From Tillandsia leiboldiana (taxonomy: Eukaryota; Streptophyta; Magnoliopsida; Poales; Bromeliaceae): a stretch of DNA of 64,000 nucleotides. This document shows positions 42,561 through 53,035 of the stretch, piece by piece (the first letter of the stretch is position 1; each line of letters starts with the position of its first letter). Position numbers and translations under genes: made by a program. The stretch covers positions 29,152,838-29,216,837 of the forward strand of contig CM055067.1 in NCBI GenBank assembly GCA_029204045.2. The letters are read 5' to 3'. Under the pieces are notes generated by a model that worked only from the letters and a program-made list of their open reading frames with translations, ran no database searches and was not told where the DNA came from.

Positions 42561-43203
42561 CCCTGGCTGAGTTACCAGGAGGGCGTTTTCCCTGGCTGAG
42601 TTACCAGGAGGGCATTTTCCCTGGCTGAGTTACCAGGAGGACGTTTTCCCTGGCTGAGTTACCAGGAGGGCATTTTTCCCTGGCTGAGTTACCAGGAGGG
42701 CGTTTTCCCTGGCTGAGTTACCAGGAGGGCATTTTCCCTGGCTGAGTTACCAGGAGGACGTTTTCCCTGGCTGAGTTACCAGGAGGGCATTTTCCCTGGC
42801 TGAGTTACCAGGAGGACGTTTTCCCTGGCTGAGTTACCAGGAGGGCATTTTTCCCTGGCTGAGTTACCAGGAGGGCGTTTTCCCTGGCTGAGTTACCAGG
42901 AGGGCATTTTCCCTGGCTGAGTTACCAGGAGGACGTTTTCCCTGGCTGAGTTACCAGGAGGGCATTTTTCCCTGGCTGAGTTACCAGGAGGGCGTTTTCC
43001 CTGGCTGAGTTACCAGGAGGGCATTTTCCCTGGCTGAGTTACTAGGAGGACGTTTTCCCTGGCTGAGTTACCAGGAGGGCGTTTTCCCTGGCTGAGTTAC
43101 CAGGAGGGCGTTTTCCCTGGCTAAGTTACCAGGAGGGCGTTTTCCCTGGCTGAGTTACCAGGAGGGCGTTTTCCCTGGCTGAGTTGCCAGGAGGGCATTT
43201 TCC
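42561..43203 (+). repeat. 29-bp minisatellite with higher-order order (E3)
   Basis: About 22 units of CCCTGGCTGAGTTACCAGG plus a 10-bp tail. Tails run GGGCGTTTT, GGGCATTTT, GGACGTTTT, GGGCATTTTT, and this four-unit series recurs, so blocks of about 117 bp were duplicated. Each unit has CCTGG and CCAGG around an 8-nt loop. It replaces the N-terminal gag region. Confidence 0.93.
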
Positions 43204-43436
43204 CTGGCCGAGTTACCAGATGGATAATTATCACTGGCCGAGTTACCAGATGGATAATTATCACTGGCCGAGCTACCAGATGGATAATTATCACTGGCCG
43301 AGCTACCAGATGGATAATTATCACTGGCCGAGCTACCAGATGGATAATTATCACTGGCCGAGTTACCAGATGGATAATTATCACTGGCCGAGTTACCAGA
43401 TGGATAATTATCACTGGCCGAGTTACCAGGAGGGTA
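43204..43436 (+). repeat. 30-bp minisatellite (E3)
   Basis: About eight units of CTGGCCGAGTTACCAGATGG followed by ATAATTATC and A. The unit is related to the preceding 29-bp array and contains the palindrome GATAATTATC and the CTGG/CCAG arms. Being a multiple of three it leaves frames open on both strands (10-residue repeats), which is not evidence of coding. Confidence 0.92.
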
Positions 43437-43460
43437 CTTTCCTCTGGGCGAGCTACCAGT

Positions 43461-43560
43461 GGCGATGCCGCCAGTGAGGGGCGATGCCGCCCATTGAGGG
43501 GCGATGCCGCCTAGTGAGTGGCGATGCCGCCTAGTGAGTGGCGATGCCGCCCAGTGAGTG
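43461..43560 (+). repeat. 20-bp minisatellite (E3)
   Basis: Five units of GGCGATGCCGCC plus about AGTGAGT. The start of each unit (GGC-GAT-GCC) can fold on itself. Two isolated units of the CCGAGTTACCAGGTGG type follow at about 43594-43645. Confidence 0.88.
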
Positions 43561-43728
43561 GTGAAGGTTTGGCCTGTTGAGGCGATTTTCACCTCCAGCC
43601 GAGTTACCAGGTGGGTACATGCCCTGGCCGAGTTACCAGGTGGTTGCCTTAGTGAGATGGAGATGGTCTGACAGGACGCCAAAATTTGGTGGCGTCAAGT
43701 TCATCCCGTTAGACTACCGGGAGCGCAG

Positions 43729-44300
43729 TTGTTGACTTGGAACCAGTTTCGTGCTTTGCAGCTCAGGGCCTTCTTTCCTGACAGTGTAAGCAGAAACTGG
43801 AAGGGGATCTTAGACTCCTGCAGCAGGGGAGTCGACCTCTTTTGGGGTATGTTCGCGAGTTTTGCGATTGTTGAGCCGGGTACCCCTTGTCGCCAGGATG
43901 AGGCCCAAGAGGTTGAGCTAGTTGAGAAAGGACTGCATCGGAATATCTATCACTTGGGGTATTCTCGGCGGGTGCCGACTTTAGATACAGCGATTGAGCA
44001 TGCTTAGCAGGTTGACCGAGGATCAGTGATCATGTCAGAGATAGACGGAGCGCCAGGGGCCAGCTTCGGGGAGAGGCATCCAGTGCCGCCTGAGTTTGGA
44101 CAGTCGAGTAGATCGAGACCCCGGGGGCCGCCACGATCCCAGTCTGAGGGTCGTGAGTCTCAGAGGAGACAGAGACCAGGAGGTTCTCCGCAGCCGATGT
44201 TTCAGCAGCAGCAGCGGGATGACTGTGTCCTCGGTGGTGGGCCGCATTTTGCGCCGTAGTGTGACCACAGGCAGGGCACAGATCATGGTCTTGTCCTAAA
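43729..44300 (+). pseudogene. E3 gag relic
   Basis: 43729-44007 reads LTWNQFRALQLRAFFPDSV to the end VPTLDTAIEHA, and 44026-44259 reads VIMSEIDGAPGASFGERHP to the QQQQRDDCVLGGGPHFAP region. Both align with E4 Gag from LLTWHEFRVLLRGAYFPDS to its first zinc knuckle. A stop at 44005, a lost first knuckle residue and a stop before the second knuckle make it non-functional. The part of Gag before this point is replaced by the arrays at 42561-43560. Confidence 0.85.
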
Positions 44301-44399
44301 GCGGGGTCATCAGTCGCTTGGACAGCTTCGGTTCCTCCTCCTCCGCTCTTCCAGACAGGCGGAGCTTCGACAGGTTATGGCCAAATAGTTAGGGCCACT

Positions 44400-44765
44400 T
44401 CTTCGCGGCAGTCCGACGAACGACCACCCCAGAGCGAGAGCGTCTATGTCGCACAGGATGAGGATTCGGGGGCAGCTAGCCACGTGGTGGCAGATGCTAA
44501 TCTTATCTCCCCTTCACACACTTGAGCGTTATTTGTTACCGGAGCATCGCATTCATATCTTCTGTAGGGCATTTACTTTGTTGTATGGGCTAGAGATAGG
44601 ACCCTTAGCTTGTGCTCGTGAGGTTCAGATACCTGATCACGTGTTGCACATAGATGGGTGTTATTGGTCCTTCCCAGTGCAGTTGGGGCCCTGGTTTTTG
44701 CCTGTTGATCTTTTGGCTCTTCCTCAGCTCCGGGATTTCGAGGTAGTGTTGGGTATAGTACTGTG
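44400..44765 (+). pseudogene. E3 protease relic
   Basis: Reads through LISPLHTLERYLLPEHRIH, where frameshifted remains of the DTGASHS active site lie near 44537-44552, then LEIGPLACAREVQIPDHVLH and WSFPVQLGPWFLPVDLLAL to FEVVLGI, ending TGA at 44766. It aligns with E4 52850-53115. The protein stops where E4 continues VLGMDWLSRYYATID, and all of RT is missing beyond. Confidence 0.85.
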
Positions 44766-44790
44766 AGGATCTGAGGCCTTGATGCTTGAG

Positions 44791-45163
44791 TGATACCACA
44801 CCGTTGATACACGGTGGTGATGCCACACCGTTGATACACGGTGATGATGCCACGCCGTTGATACACGGTGATGATGCCACACCGTTGATACACGGTGGTG
44901 ATGCCACACCGTTGATACACGGTGGTGATGCCACACCGTTGATACACGGTGGTGATGCCACGCCGCTGATACACGGTGGTGATGCCACGCCGTTGGTGCA
45001 CGGTGGTGATGCCACGCCGTTGGTGCACGGTGGTGATGCCACGCCGTTGGTGCACGGTGGTGATGCCACGCCGTTGGTGCACGGCAGTGATGCCACGCCG
45101 TTGGTGCACGGCAGTGATGCCACGCCGTTGGTGCACGGCAGTGATGCCACGTTGTAGGTACAC
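44791..45163 (+). repeat. 27-bp minisatellite of CCG...CGG hairpins (E3)
   Basis: Thirteen to fourteen units of CCACACCGTTGATACACGG plus TGGTGATG. Early units pair ACCG with CGGT, middle units GCCG with CGGT, the last three GCCG with CGGC, and the final one CGTTGT with ACAACG. The array stands exactly where reverse transcriptase was lost. Confidence 0.93.
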
Positions 45164-45866
45164 AACGGTGAGAGTTTTGTGGATGTTTCGGACTTCGACC
45201 GCGAGTTTGGGCATCAGCTTTATGATCGCCTTGTGGGCCAGTTTTTCAGTCCCGTTCACCGACGGTTTGGTCCTCGTCAGGGTGTTCTTTATTAGTTGAG
45301 GGATCAACTTCGACCCGTGGGTCCTTTGGGGTTATGATAGCTTGTTGAGCGACCAACTGTGGCATGAGATTGTGCCTTTTGAGGATCCCTTTTGAGGGTA
45401 GCCTGCAGTTGTGTTGTCCACTCGAGTGGTTTCGGATCGGGAGGTAACCGAGTGAAGACCCCAGCGTATTGGATTCCCTTCCTTATTGGATTAATATGCG
45501 GGTATGCTCGGGTCGTCTTGTTGAGGTTGGCACCACGTTGGGGTTTGGTGCGTGTTACACTTGTGGTTATTTCAGTTTCCCCCAGCCTTTTAGTGGAGCC
45601 CTTTTGTTTTTCATGTCTCAGCTCAGTAGTGATGTGATTTTTTTTCCTCGCCCGTGATTTACTTGCCCCTTTGAGATCTGTGATTATTGGAGTACGAGGG
45701 ATGCCCGTTGCAATTTCTGGCTCGAGAGATGAGAGAATTGCACATCGGGTAATACCGTACTTGTTGTTGTTGTTGCGGAGTAATCACGAGGAGCGAGTGG
45801 GGGAGCTGGAGGCGTATTGTTAGATACCTAGCCGTGGTATTCTTGACCCCTGATGGGCTTGATCTA
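45164..45866 (+). other. E3 residual internal sequence with chromodomain relic
   Basis: 45164-45480 shows nothing I can assign. 45480-45830 aligns with E2 18860-19190. Its part around 45720-45800 (GAGATGAGAGAATTGCACAT, then GGAGTAATCACGAGGAGCGAG-like) aligns with the E4 chromodomain at 56100-56175. No coding frame remains. Confidence 0.6.
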
Positions 45867-45902
45867 GTTTCGAGGACGAAACTTTCTTTTAGTGGGGGAG
45901 GA
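45867..45902 (+). promoter_or_regulatory. E3 pre-PPT hairpin and polypurine tract
   Basis: GTTTCG-AGGA-CGAAAC at 45867-45882 with an outer A-T pair, then AGTGGGGGAGGA before the LTR start at 45903. Confidence 0.85.
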
Positions 45903-48900
45903 TGTGAGGTCCCGGAATTCCCCGCGTAGGGTTGCTGGTTGTTGGGCAGCTTTCGGTCGCCGTTGGGGGTGTTGGTGCGCGTGTTGGGGGCCCAGAAATG
46001 GATTTGCGATGCAAGTTGGGATTTGCTTGCATCACTGGAGGCCTGCGTGGGTTGCGCGCAATTTGGACACAAGTGGTGGACTTCGAGCTTAAATTGAGAC
46101 CCCGTGGGAAGTTGGAGGACCCGTCGGGTGTTTTGAAGTGATTTCGCGCATTTCTGATGTCAAAATTAGACTCCGGGTGAAGTCCGGATAAAAGTTTACC
46201 TCTCCGGTCGCCTTCGGGAATTTTTAGAGTTGGAATTGGGCAAATCGGACTTTAAAAATGGACCCGACGCGAAAATTGGATCGAGTGGGCATTCGGCAAT
46301 TTTCGGGTGAGAATTTGGAGAAATGGACATCGTTTTTGGATTCAGCGCGCGAAATCGCTAAGAATGGACTATTTATTTGTTGGATTTGGAGCCCGGATGA
46401 AGTGCGCGTTTTTCGAGGCAAAACGGCACGTTTATCGAGGTGTGCACGGCACGGATCCCGAGGCGGACTCGAAGCGCAGGTCAAGGCGCGCGGATCGAGG
46501 CGGCGTGGGGATGGGACAGGCGCAGGCGCCTTCTGCGCGGGACGCGCGGGGGCCGCCACATGGCGGGCCCCCGTTGGCGCCCGCGCGGGCGCGGGGGCAC
46601 GCGCGCCCGTGTAACGGGCGCGTGTCCCGCGCCTGACGCGGGCGCGGTGTAACGCGCCCGTGTGGCGGACGCGTTACCGCGTGCCGCGTGGCACCCGGGG
46701 CGCGTCCGTGGACCCGGTGCACGCGCCCCGGCCTTGTGAGCCGGCTGGGGTGGCTCCCGATTGGCCGGTGCACCGTGGACCGGTGCACCGTGGACCATCC
46801 CTTTCTCCTCCTCCTTTTCTTCTTCTTCTTTCTCCCCCGAGCACCATTTTTCTCCCTTTCTTTCTTTCTTCTGCACCCGAGAGCGAGAGGGAGTGAGGGA
46901 GGACGTTGCGTGAGGTGCGGCGGCGCGTCGCGGACCTCGTTTTGCGTGCGAGGTCGCCCGGCGGAGCGTTTCGGCGACGGCGGCGCAAACGGGTGGGTCC
47001 CGTGTGTTGGTTTTTCTGTATTTTTGTACAGTTTTTGGAGCGTTCTTTTGGACTGTAATTAACCCTCTTGCTTTTATCTGTGTTTTTACTGCTCCGTTTT
47101 GCGTGCGGACCCCGGCGGCGTGCACCGTTTTGCGTGCGGACTCCGGCACCGTGCACCGTTTTGCGTGCGGACTCCGGCACTGTGCACCGTTTTGCGTGCG
47201 GACACCGTTTTGCGTGCGGACTCCGGCACCGTGCACCGTTTTGCGTGCGGACTCCGGCACTGTGCACCGTTTTGCGTGCGGACTCCGTTTTGCGTGCGGA
47301 CTTCGGCACCGTGCACCGTTTTGCGTGCGGACTCCGGCACTGTGCACCGTTTTGCGTGCGGACCCCGTTTTGCGTGCGGACTCCGGCACCGTGCACCGTT
47401 TTGCGTGCGGACTCCGGCACTGTGCACCGTTTTGTGTGCGGACTCCGTTTTGCGTGCGGATTCTGGCACCGTGCACCGTTTTGCGTGCGGACTCCGGCAC
47501 CGTGCATCGTTTTGCGTGCGGACTCCGTTTTGCGTGCGGATCCTGGCACCGTGCACCGTTTTGCGTGCGGACTCCGGCATCGTGCACCGTTTTGCGTGCG
47601 GACTCCGGCAGCAGACATCGTGTTGCGTGCGGATCGCGTGGAGGCCAATTGCAAGTGTCTACGAGCAATTGGTGGCAAATCGAGGTGGGTGGCCTTATCT
47701 CCAAGTTTTATGGACTGTACATTATTTCTACTGATGTAGGACTATGCATGATAGTTTATTTCATTGTGTAGTATGCTAGATTGTAGGAATTGTTATTCCT
47801 TTTATTATTTGTTAATATAGTTATCTTGGAACTTGACCTAGCACCCCCGTCATATGTTGTATGTGTAACCAGACTAGTAGAAAACCCTCACTTGGGCTAG
47901 GGTTATTTATGCTTAGACATCCACACAGTTCCTTCATCCCTGGACATAGTGTTTTCTCGCCCGGGTAGTGGGCCGAGAGGTCGGGACTTGCTTTTAGTGT
48001 GGGATGCTTTTACACTCTTGCCTGGGAGCAGAGTGGAGTCTGGTAGTTGTATTGGGTTGCTTATCTGTGCCGGGAGCCGTTTGGGTAAACGGTAGTCCCG
48101 GGAGGTCTTGTTTCCCTGTTGTGCCGTCGTGGAGGGAGCCGTTGCGCAAACGGCAGTCCCGGGCCGTCGAGTATCTTCCGGTCAGTGTTGTTGGGAACCG
48201 TTGGGGTTGACGGTGGTCCCAGGTCGTTGAGTGTTGTCCGACCTTTTTGGTTACCCTGAGTTGTGGGTCGTTCCTGGCTGTGGAGTATCTCCAGCCAGTG
48301 TGCTTTGTGCTGCGAGCTGTTGGGGGAGGCTAGTGTCTCGTGTTCGAGTTAGCCGAGCAGCTGAGTCGTCGAGAGTGCTCCGACTGTTGTGCGAGGTATT
48401 TGGGGATCTTGAGCCCTACCGTTCAGGGAGTGAGCGTGGTTTTTGACTATAGCCTGCTTATGCCAATTTGTGATACTCTTTGCCGCGCCGTTTTCCTCAG
48501 TTAGAGTCGCGTCCCTGAGATGCCGCTGTGGATACGATGGGCCTGTTGAGGCAGTTTTGCGCGAGGGGTGAGTTAGTCGGGCAGGACGCCCCACGTAAAT
48601 CCCGTCCTCATGGGGATGTGTGGTAGTGGGCAGGCGCGTTCCTAGTCGACAGGCGCAGGCTTGACTGGACCCTATGAGGCAGTCAGTTCGATTGGGTCTA
48701 TTGGGCACCTTGGGTGCGAGTGGTCTCTTTTACTTTCATCTGTTCCACTTTTTGGAGTATCTAGATAGAGGCGTGGTAGCTGTAGAGTAGCTCCAGCTTT
48801 TCTTGTTCAGATTTCATTGCATTGTTATCTTTTGCCTCTAGTAGACTTGGTGGGCAGACCGTTGGGCTTGTTGACGGCACCCACTGAGAACTACTGTGGG

Positions 48901-49450
48901 AAGTAGTTCTCACACCCGTCGTGGTGTCTTTTTCCCCAGGAACTTCTTCTCCTGTTCCTGTAGCTCCTGTTGCTGATCCTTCTGACCGAGGCGAGGGAGT
49001 CGCGAGCTAGTTCCCTACCCGTCGTTGGAGTGTAGCGGTACCCCTTCAGAGGAGAGCTTCAGTAGATTAGTTTACTTCTTTTTCCTCTGTTGAGAGACCC
49101 TTGTTGTGAGGTATAGAGTTGTACTTTATTTTACAGTTTGAGAGACTGTTGTAGTGAGAATATTTTTGTAGTGAGAGCTTGTACACTGATGTACTTTATT
49201 GGAGATATCTCCCTTTTGAGTTTTGTATCAGAGGACTTTGTGTACGATCGTATTTGGGAGATGGATATTGTATTATTTTCAGTTGTACAGGGTTTGGTTT
49301 TCAGTTCTTACTAGTTTACTTTCAGCTCTGATATCTGTATCTCTGTAGTTGATTCTTTCTGCAGGTTAGACGCTTCGTCTGTACGGCAGTTTCCGTACAG
49401 ATGGCGGATCTGTTAGCGAGCCCGGGTCGCAGTTTCGACCCCGGGGCGTG
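45903..49450 (+). repeat. E3 3' LTR, last bases missing
   Basis: Same as 38673-42224 apart from about a dozen substitutions and small indels. It runs to GGGGCGTG and then passes straight into ATTTGGATTCG of the E4 LTR, so the terminal ACA is lost or replaced. Confidence 0.95.
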
Positions 49451-50660
49451 ATTTGGATTCGTTGGTTTTCCTCTTGGGTTTTATTGATGGAATTGATTGA
49501 GAATTTAGCTTAATTTCCATCCTTTCTCTCCCTCTCTCCCTGTGCTCTCGGGTGCAAGCAGGGAGGTTGCTGTGCGAATCCGAGGTTTTGTCTACTTCAT
49601 GCGCACGTGTGGAGGGCCCTCTTGAGCTGAGCTGAGGCATGCAGAGACCTTGGGGAGTGTGATAGAGGATTGTTTGGAGCTCCGTGGATTTTTTTTCCGA
49701 GACGCGCGACGGCGCGCGCGCGCGTGAGAGGCATAGTGCAGTTTTTCGTCAGTTTTCGCCCGTTTCTTCACCGACTTCGGCGCGGCCTTCGGAAAGCATT
49801 TGAGGTGGGTTGGATTTTCTTCCAAAAATCGTGGAATGCCCTCTAATGCTTCAGAACGCACTTTGATCATGTCAAACTGTGTAGTTTAGCTGTTAAATGA
49901 TCTGATAGTTGCCTAGAAAATTACAGAAATATTATCTGAACCCCATAGTATTTTTAGTGGACTCGTGACATTGTATGACACTAGACTGTATGCTTGGTTG
50001 GCCTCATTTAAGCTCCCGAACCGTTTTAAAAATCCGAATGCTTGTTTTATTGAAAAACCGACTTTTAAAAATGGTTTTAAAATGTCTGAGGGTTCTAGTG
50101 ATGCTGCATGGGTTCGGGTGCTTGTTCTCTCGTGCCGGGGGGCCGAGGAGATATTTGTTGATTATTAGAGTCTTGCTGTGGCTTTTTAAGTTTTATTAGT
50201 GTCATTGGGGGTTCTATTTGAGCACTTCAGATTCAGTCGTGGAGTTTACTCCGACCTTGACATGAGTGTGTGTCGTGTATCCACTGTGTTTCCGATCTAT
50301 TTGATCGTGGATTATAGCCTGCTGAGCCTGGCATGTTTGCCAGTTATGAGATACTTGAGATACTTGAGTTCGGTGGGGTCGCTCCCCTCGAGCTACGCCC
50401 CGGGTGCGATGATGATACCGAGCCTGACGAGGCTGCGATGAGTTACTGAGAGTCCTTGAGGGACACCCTACGTAAGTCCGTTCCTCCGGGATGTGCGGCA
50501 GTAGATGAGCGCAGGCTTGACTTTATCTTGACTGGTCCAAAGTGGACAGTCATTGAGATTTGGGTGAGATTTGTGAGTGAATTACATTGCATGTTCATAG
50601 ATGAGTACTTTTCCTTTGAGCATATGTAGAGGCATATAGAGATAGATTTCATGCTTTCAT

Positions 50661-50684
50661 ATCTATCTATCTATCTATCTATTT
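50661..50684 (+). repeat. (ATCT)n microsatellite in E4 LTR
   Basis: Five to six ATCT units; the 3' LTR copy is near 58217-58240. Confidence 0.85.
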
Positions 50685-50713
50685 GTTTACCCTTTTGTGC
50701 CTCCGGTGGACTT

Positions 50714-50773
50714 AGTGGGCATACCGTGTGCTTTGAGGACGGTACCCACTGGGAACTACCTTTGCAGTAGTTC
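50714..50773 (+). promoter_or_regulatory. R-U5 hairpin module of E4
   Basis: AGTGGG (50714) and TACCGT (50722-50727) pair with ACGGTA and CCCACT (50739-50750), a 12-bp stem with a small bulge. GAACTAC (50753-50759) pairs with GTAGTTC (50767-50773). Confidence 0.6.
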
Positions 50774-51173
50774 TCACACCCGCTGCGGTGCAGGTTTTCC
50801 TGAGGCAGCTGCTCCGACTCCTTCCCGTGCGGAGTCTTCAGATCGAGGTAAGGGCGTGGCCGACTAGTCGCTTACCCGAGTCAGTTTAGTGGAGAGGTAG
50901 CAGTACCCTTTTGAGTTTCCACTTTTGTAGAGTGAGATTTTGAGAGATGTTATTTTTGTATCTTGAGGACAGCTTGTATCTTAGATTTTATTTACTCTAG
51001 TACAGTTGTTCTGTTTCCTTTCTATAGCAAGTACTTACTTTTGCTCTGATATCTGTTAGCTATAGATTTATTGCAGGGTAGACGCTTCGTCTGTACGGCA
51101 GTTTTCGTACAGATGGCGGATCTGTTAGCGAGCCCGGGTCGCAGTTTCGACCCCGGGGCGTGACAGATTAGAG

Positions 51174-51185
51174 TGGTATCAGAGC
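51174..51185 (+). other. E4 primer binding site
   Basis: TGGTATCAGAGC eight bases after the LTR end. Confidence 0.95.
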
Positions 51186-51292
51186 CTAGGTTTATAGGTC
51201 ATTGAGGACTTAGAGACCCTAGGCTTTTTGGCTGGACAGTAGGTTGATTTCGAGAGAGACGTGATTTCTACGAGAGTCATGATTGAGTTGTA

Positions 51293-51366
51293 ACTCCCCC
51301 AGGGGTTTGGGGTGAGTAATTTTGCATGCTTATTCTCTAAAGGGGACCTGTCGGCTGCAGACGGCA
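51293..51366 (+). promoter_or_regulatory. E4 leader stem-loops
   Basis: ACTCCCC (51293-51299) pairs with GGGG and GAGT across a bulged T (51309-51317). TGTCG (51349-51353) pairs with CGGCA (51362-51366, one T-G wobble) around loop GCTGCAGA. The stems differ from E1 while the second loop is identical. Confidence 0.6.
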
Positions 51367-51460
51367 TTACACTTTAGAATGGGTAGCATGTATAGACTCT
51401 CGTTTGATTGGGTTGAGCGATTCTTGGTCCTGATGTTCGGTTTTGATTTCAGGATTTGCG

Positions 51461-53020
51461 ATGCCTCCGAGACGTCGAGCTACGACGAGGGCTCACCCAG
51501 CCGCAGACGAGGAGCCTGAGCGGCAGGAGGCTCCACCTGTTGATCAGGGAGAGGTTCAGGCGCTGCGGGCCCAAGTGGCCCATTTGTCGGAGGCGTTGCA
51601 ACGCCAAGATGAGGCGTCCAAACGCCAGGAGGAGACAGCCAGGCGCCAGGAGGAGACAGTTAGGCGCCAGGAGGAGGCAGCCAAGGGCCAGCAAGAGAAT
51701 GTGGATCGGTTGGTGAGGTTACTCGAGCAGAGGGCACCTCTAGCGACGCCCCCAGTAGCTGCCTCGGCGACCTCGTCACAGATTGCTCCTTTGACGGAGG
51801 CAGAGCAGAGAGAGCTCACGGATCGACTGTCATATGTTAGCCAGTTCCATCCCCCACGGTTCTCTGGTCTGAGCTCGGAGCCGTGGGAGGTCGAGAACTG
51901 GATTGCAGCTATGGAAAAATTATTCGAGAATCTTTTCATCAAGGAGGAGCATCAAGTGCACCTGGGAACTCACTTTTTGGAGAAAGACGCCGAGACTTGG
52001 TGGCGTCGGGTTCGCCCTGTTGGACCGCCGGGCGTACAGTTGCTGACTTGGCACGAGTTTCGAGTTTTACTGCGCGGGGCCTACTTCCCCGACAGTGCAA
52101 AGCAGAAACTCGAAGGAGATCTTCGACGGCTACAGCAGGGTAGCCGACCCCTACAGGAGTATATACGAGAGTTTCAGCGCTTACTGAACAGTGTTCCACA
52201 CGTCGCCCCAGATGAGCCGCAGAGGGTTGATCTATTTGAGAGAGGATTGCACCAGGATATTTACCATCACGTCCACTCCCATCGGTCACCTACCTTGGAC
52301 GCAGCTATTGAGCGAGCTCGATGGGTCTCCCGAGGGACCGTTATTATGACAGAGAGGGGCGAGGCGCCAGGGACCAGCTCCGGGGAGAAGCGCCCAACAC
52401 CTCAGGATTTTGGGCAGTCAAGCAGACCGAGGCCCCCGAGACCACCGCAGCCACAGTTTCAGCCACGAGGCCGCGGGTCACAGAGGAGGCAGAGGCCAGG
52501 GGGTCATCGGCCGCCTAGACAGCAGCAGCAGCAGCAGCAGCAGAGGCGTTCAGATCAGTGTGTGATTTGCGGCGGGCCACACGCACCTCAGCAGTGCGAG
52601 CAGCGACAGGGCAGATGCAATCGATGTGGACAGCCGGGACATATAGCTTGGACTTGCCCGAGAGCAGGGTCATCAGCACCGTCGACTGCATCGACTCCTC
52701 CCTTGCCCCTACAGGAAGTGGGAGCTTCACCGAGCTTCACCCGGGGGGATCGTGCCACCTCCTCACGACAGTCTGAGAGACGACCTCCAGCGAGTGGGCG
52801 AGTGTACGCCGCTCAGGTCGAGGATTCCACAGCAGCTGATGAGGTAGTAGCAGGTATTATCCTTATCTCCTCTACCCGTGCTCGAGCGCTTTTTGATACT
52901 GGAGCATCACATTCATTCATCAGTAGTATATTTGCATCTTCGCATGGGTTTGAGATAGGGCCATTGACTCGTGCATTAGAGGTTCAGATTCCTGGTTATG
53001 TATTGCACGTAGATGAGTGA
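51461..53020 (+). CDS. gag: E4 Gag and start of protease, ended by a premature TGA
   Basis: 519 residues from MPPRRRATTRAHPAA; the frame is open back to 51443 but MPPRR matches E1, and a GATTTCAG acceptor-like site lies 7 nt upstream. Residues about 45-85 are four 7-residue repeats of the type RQEETAR, a coiled coil. The capsid-like core (PPRFSGLSSEPWEVENW to IERARWV) is at about 125-290. A P/Q/R-rich basic region follows, then zinc knuckles at residues 367 and 386. Protease DTGASHSFIS has its Asp at 479. TGA at 53018 replaces the first Cys of the pair read in E1 at this place. The frame continues open after it. Confidence 0.92.
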   Translation: MPPRRRATTRAHPAADEEPERQEAPPVDQGEVQALRAQVAHLSEALQRQDEASKRQEETARRQEETVRRQEEAAKGQQENVDRLVRLLEQRAPLATPPVAASATSSQIAPLTEAEQRELTDRLSYVSQFHPPRFSGLSSEPWEVENWIAAMEKLFENLFIKEEHQVHLGTHFLEKDAETWWRRVRPVGPPGVQLLTWHEFRVLLRGAYFPDSAKQKLEGDLRRLQQGSRPLQEYIREFQRLLNSVPHVAPDEPQRVDLFERGLHQDIYHHVHSHRSPTLDAAIERARWVSRGTVIMTERGEAPGTSSGEKRPTPQDFGQSSRPRPPRPPQPQFQPRGRGSQRRQRPGGHRPPRQQQQQQQQRRSDQCVICGGPHAPQQCEQRQGRCNRCGQPGHIAWTCPRAGSSAPSTASTPPLPLQEVGASPSFTRGDRATSSRQSERRPPASGRVYAAQVEDSTAADEVVAGIILISSTRARALFDTGASHSFISSIFASSHGFEIGPLTRALEVQIPGYVLHVDE

Positions 53021-53035
53021 TGTTGGTCCTGCCCA

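Larger units (their letters stand above)
38673..49450 (+). mobile_element. E3: non-autonomous Tekay-derived element rich in minisatellites
   Basis: LTRs 38673-42224 and 45903-49450 (about a dozen differences by eye in 3.5 kb, so young), internal region of 3.7 kb. Gag, protease and chromodomain relics keep their order; reverse transcriptase, RNase H and most of integrase are gone, with minisatellite arrays in between. Primer site, leader hairpins, R-U5 hairpins and polypurine tract are intact and match E4, so E4-type proteins probably mobilised it. The 3' LTR lacks its last few bases and the flanks carry a 164-bp duplication. Confidence 0.9.
49451..51165 (+). repeat. E4 5' LTR, right part
   Basis: Starts with the second copy of the 164-bp duplication (49451-49614) and runs to GTGACA at 51165. 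It includes an ATCT microsatellite (about 50661-50684), the R-U5 hairpin module (50714-50773), a GAG/GTAAGG donor-like site near 50848 and the terminal hairpins. Confidence 0.93.

Noticed and set aside
42561..43436. CRISPR-like look of regularly spaced ~29-30 bp repeats
   Set aside because: Units abut without unique spacers, have no cas genes and lie in a plant retrotransposon; they are minisatellites.
44786..45157. ORF with nine-residue GDATPLIHG-type repeats, and a ten-residue one at 43184-43477
   Set aside because: Repeat units are multiples of three, so several frames on both strands stay open. The arrays sit in a dead coding region.
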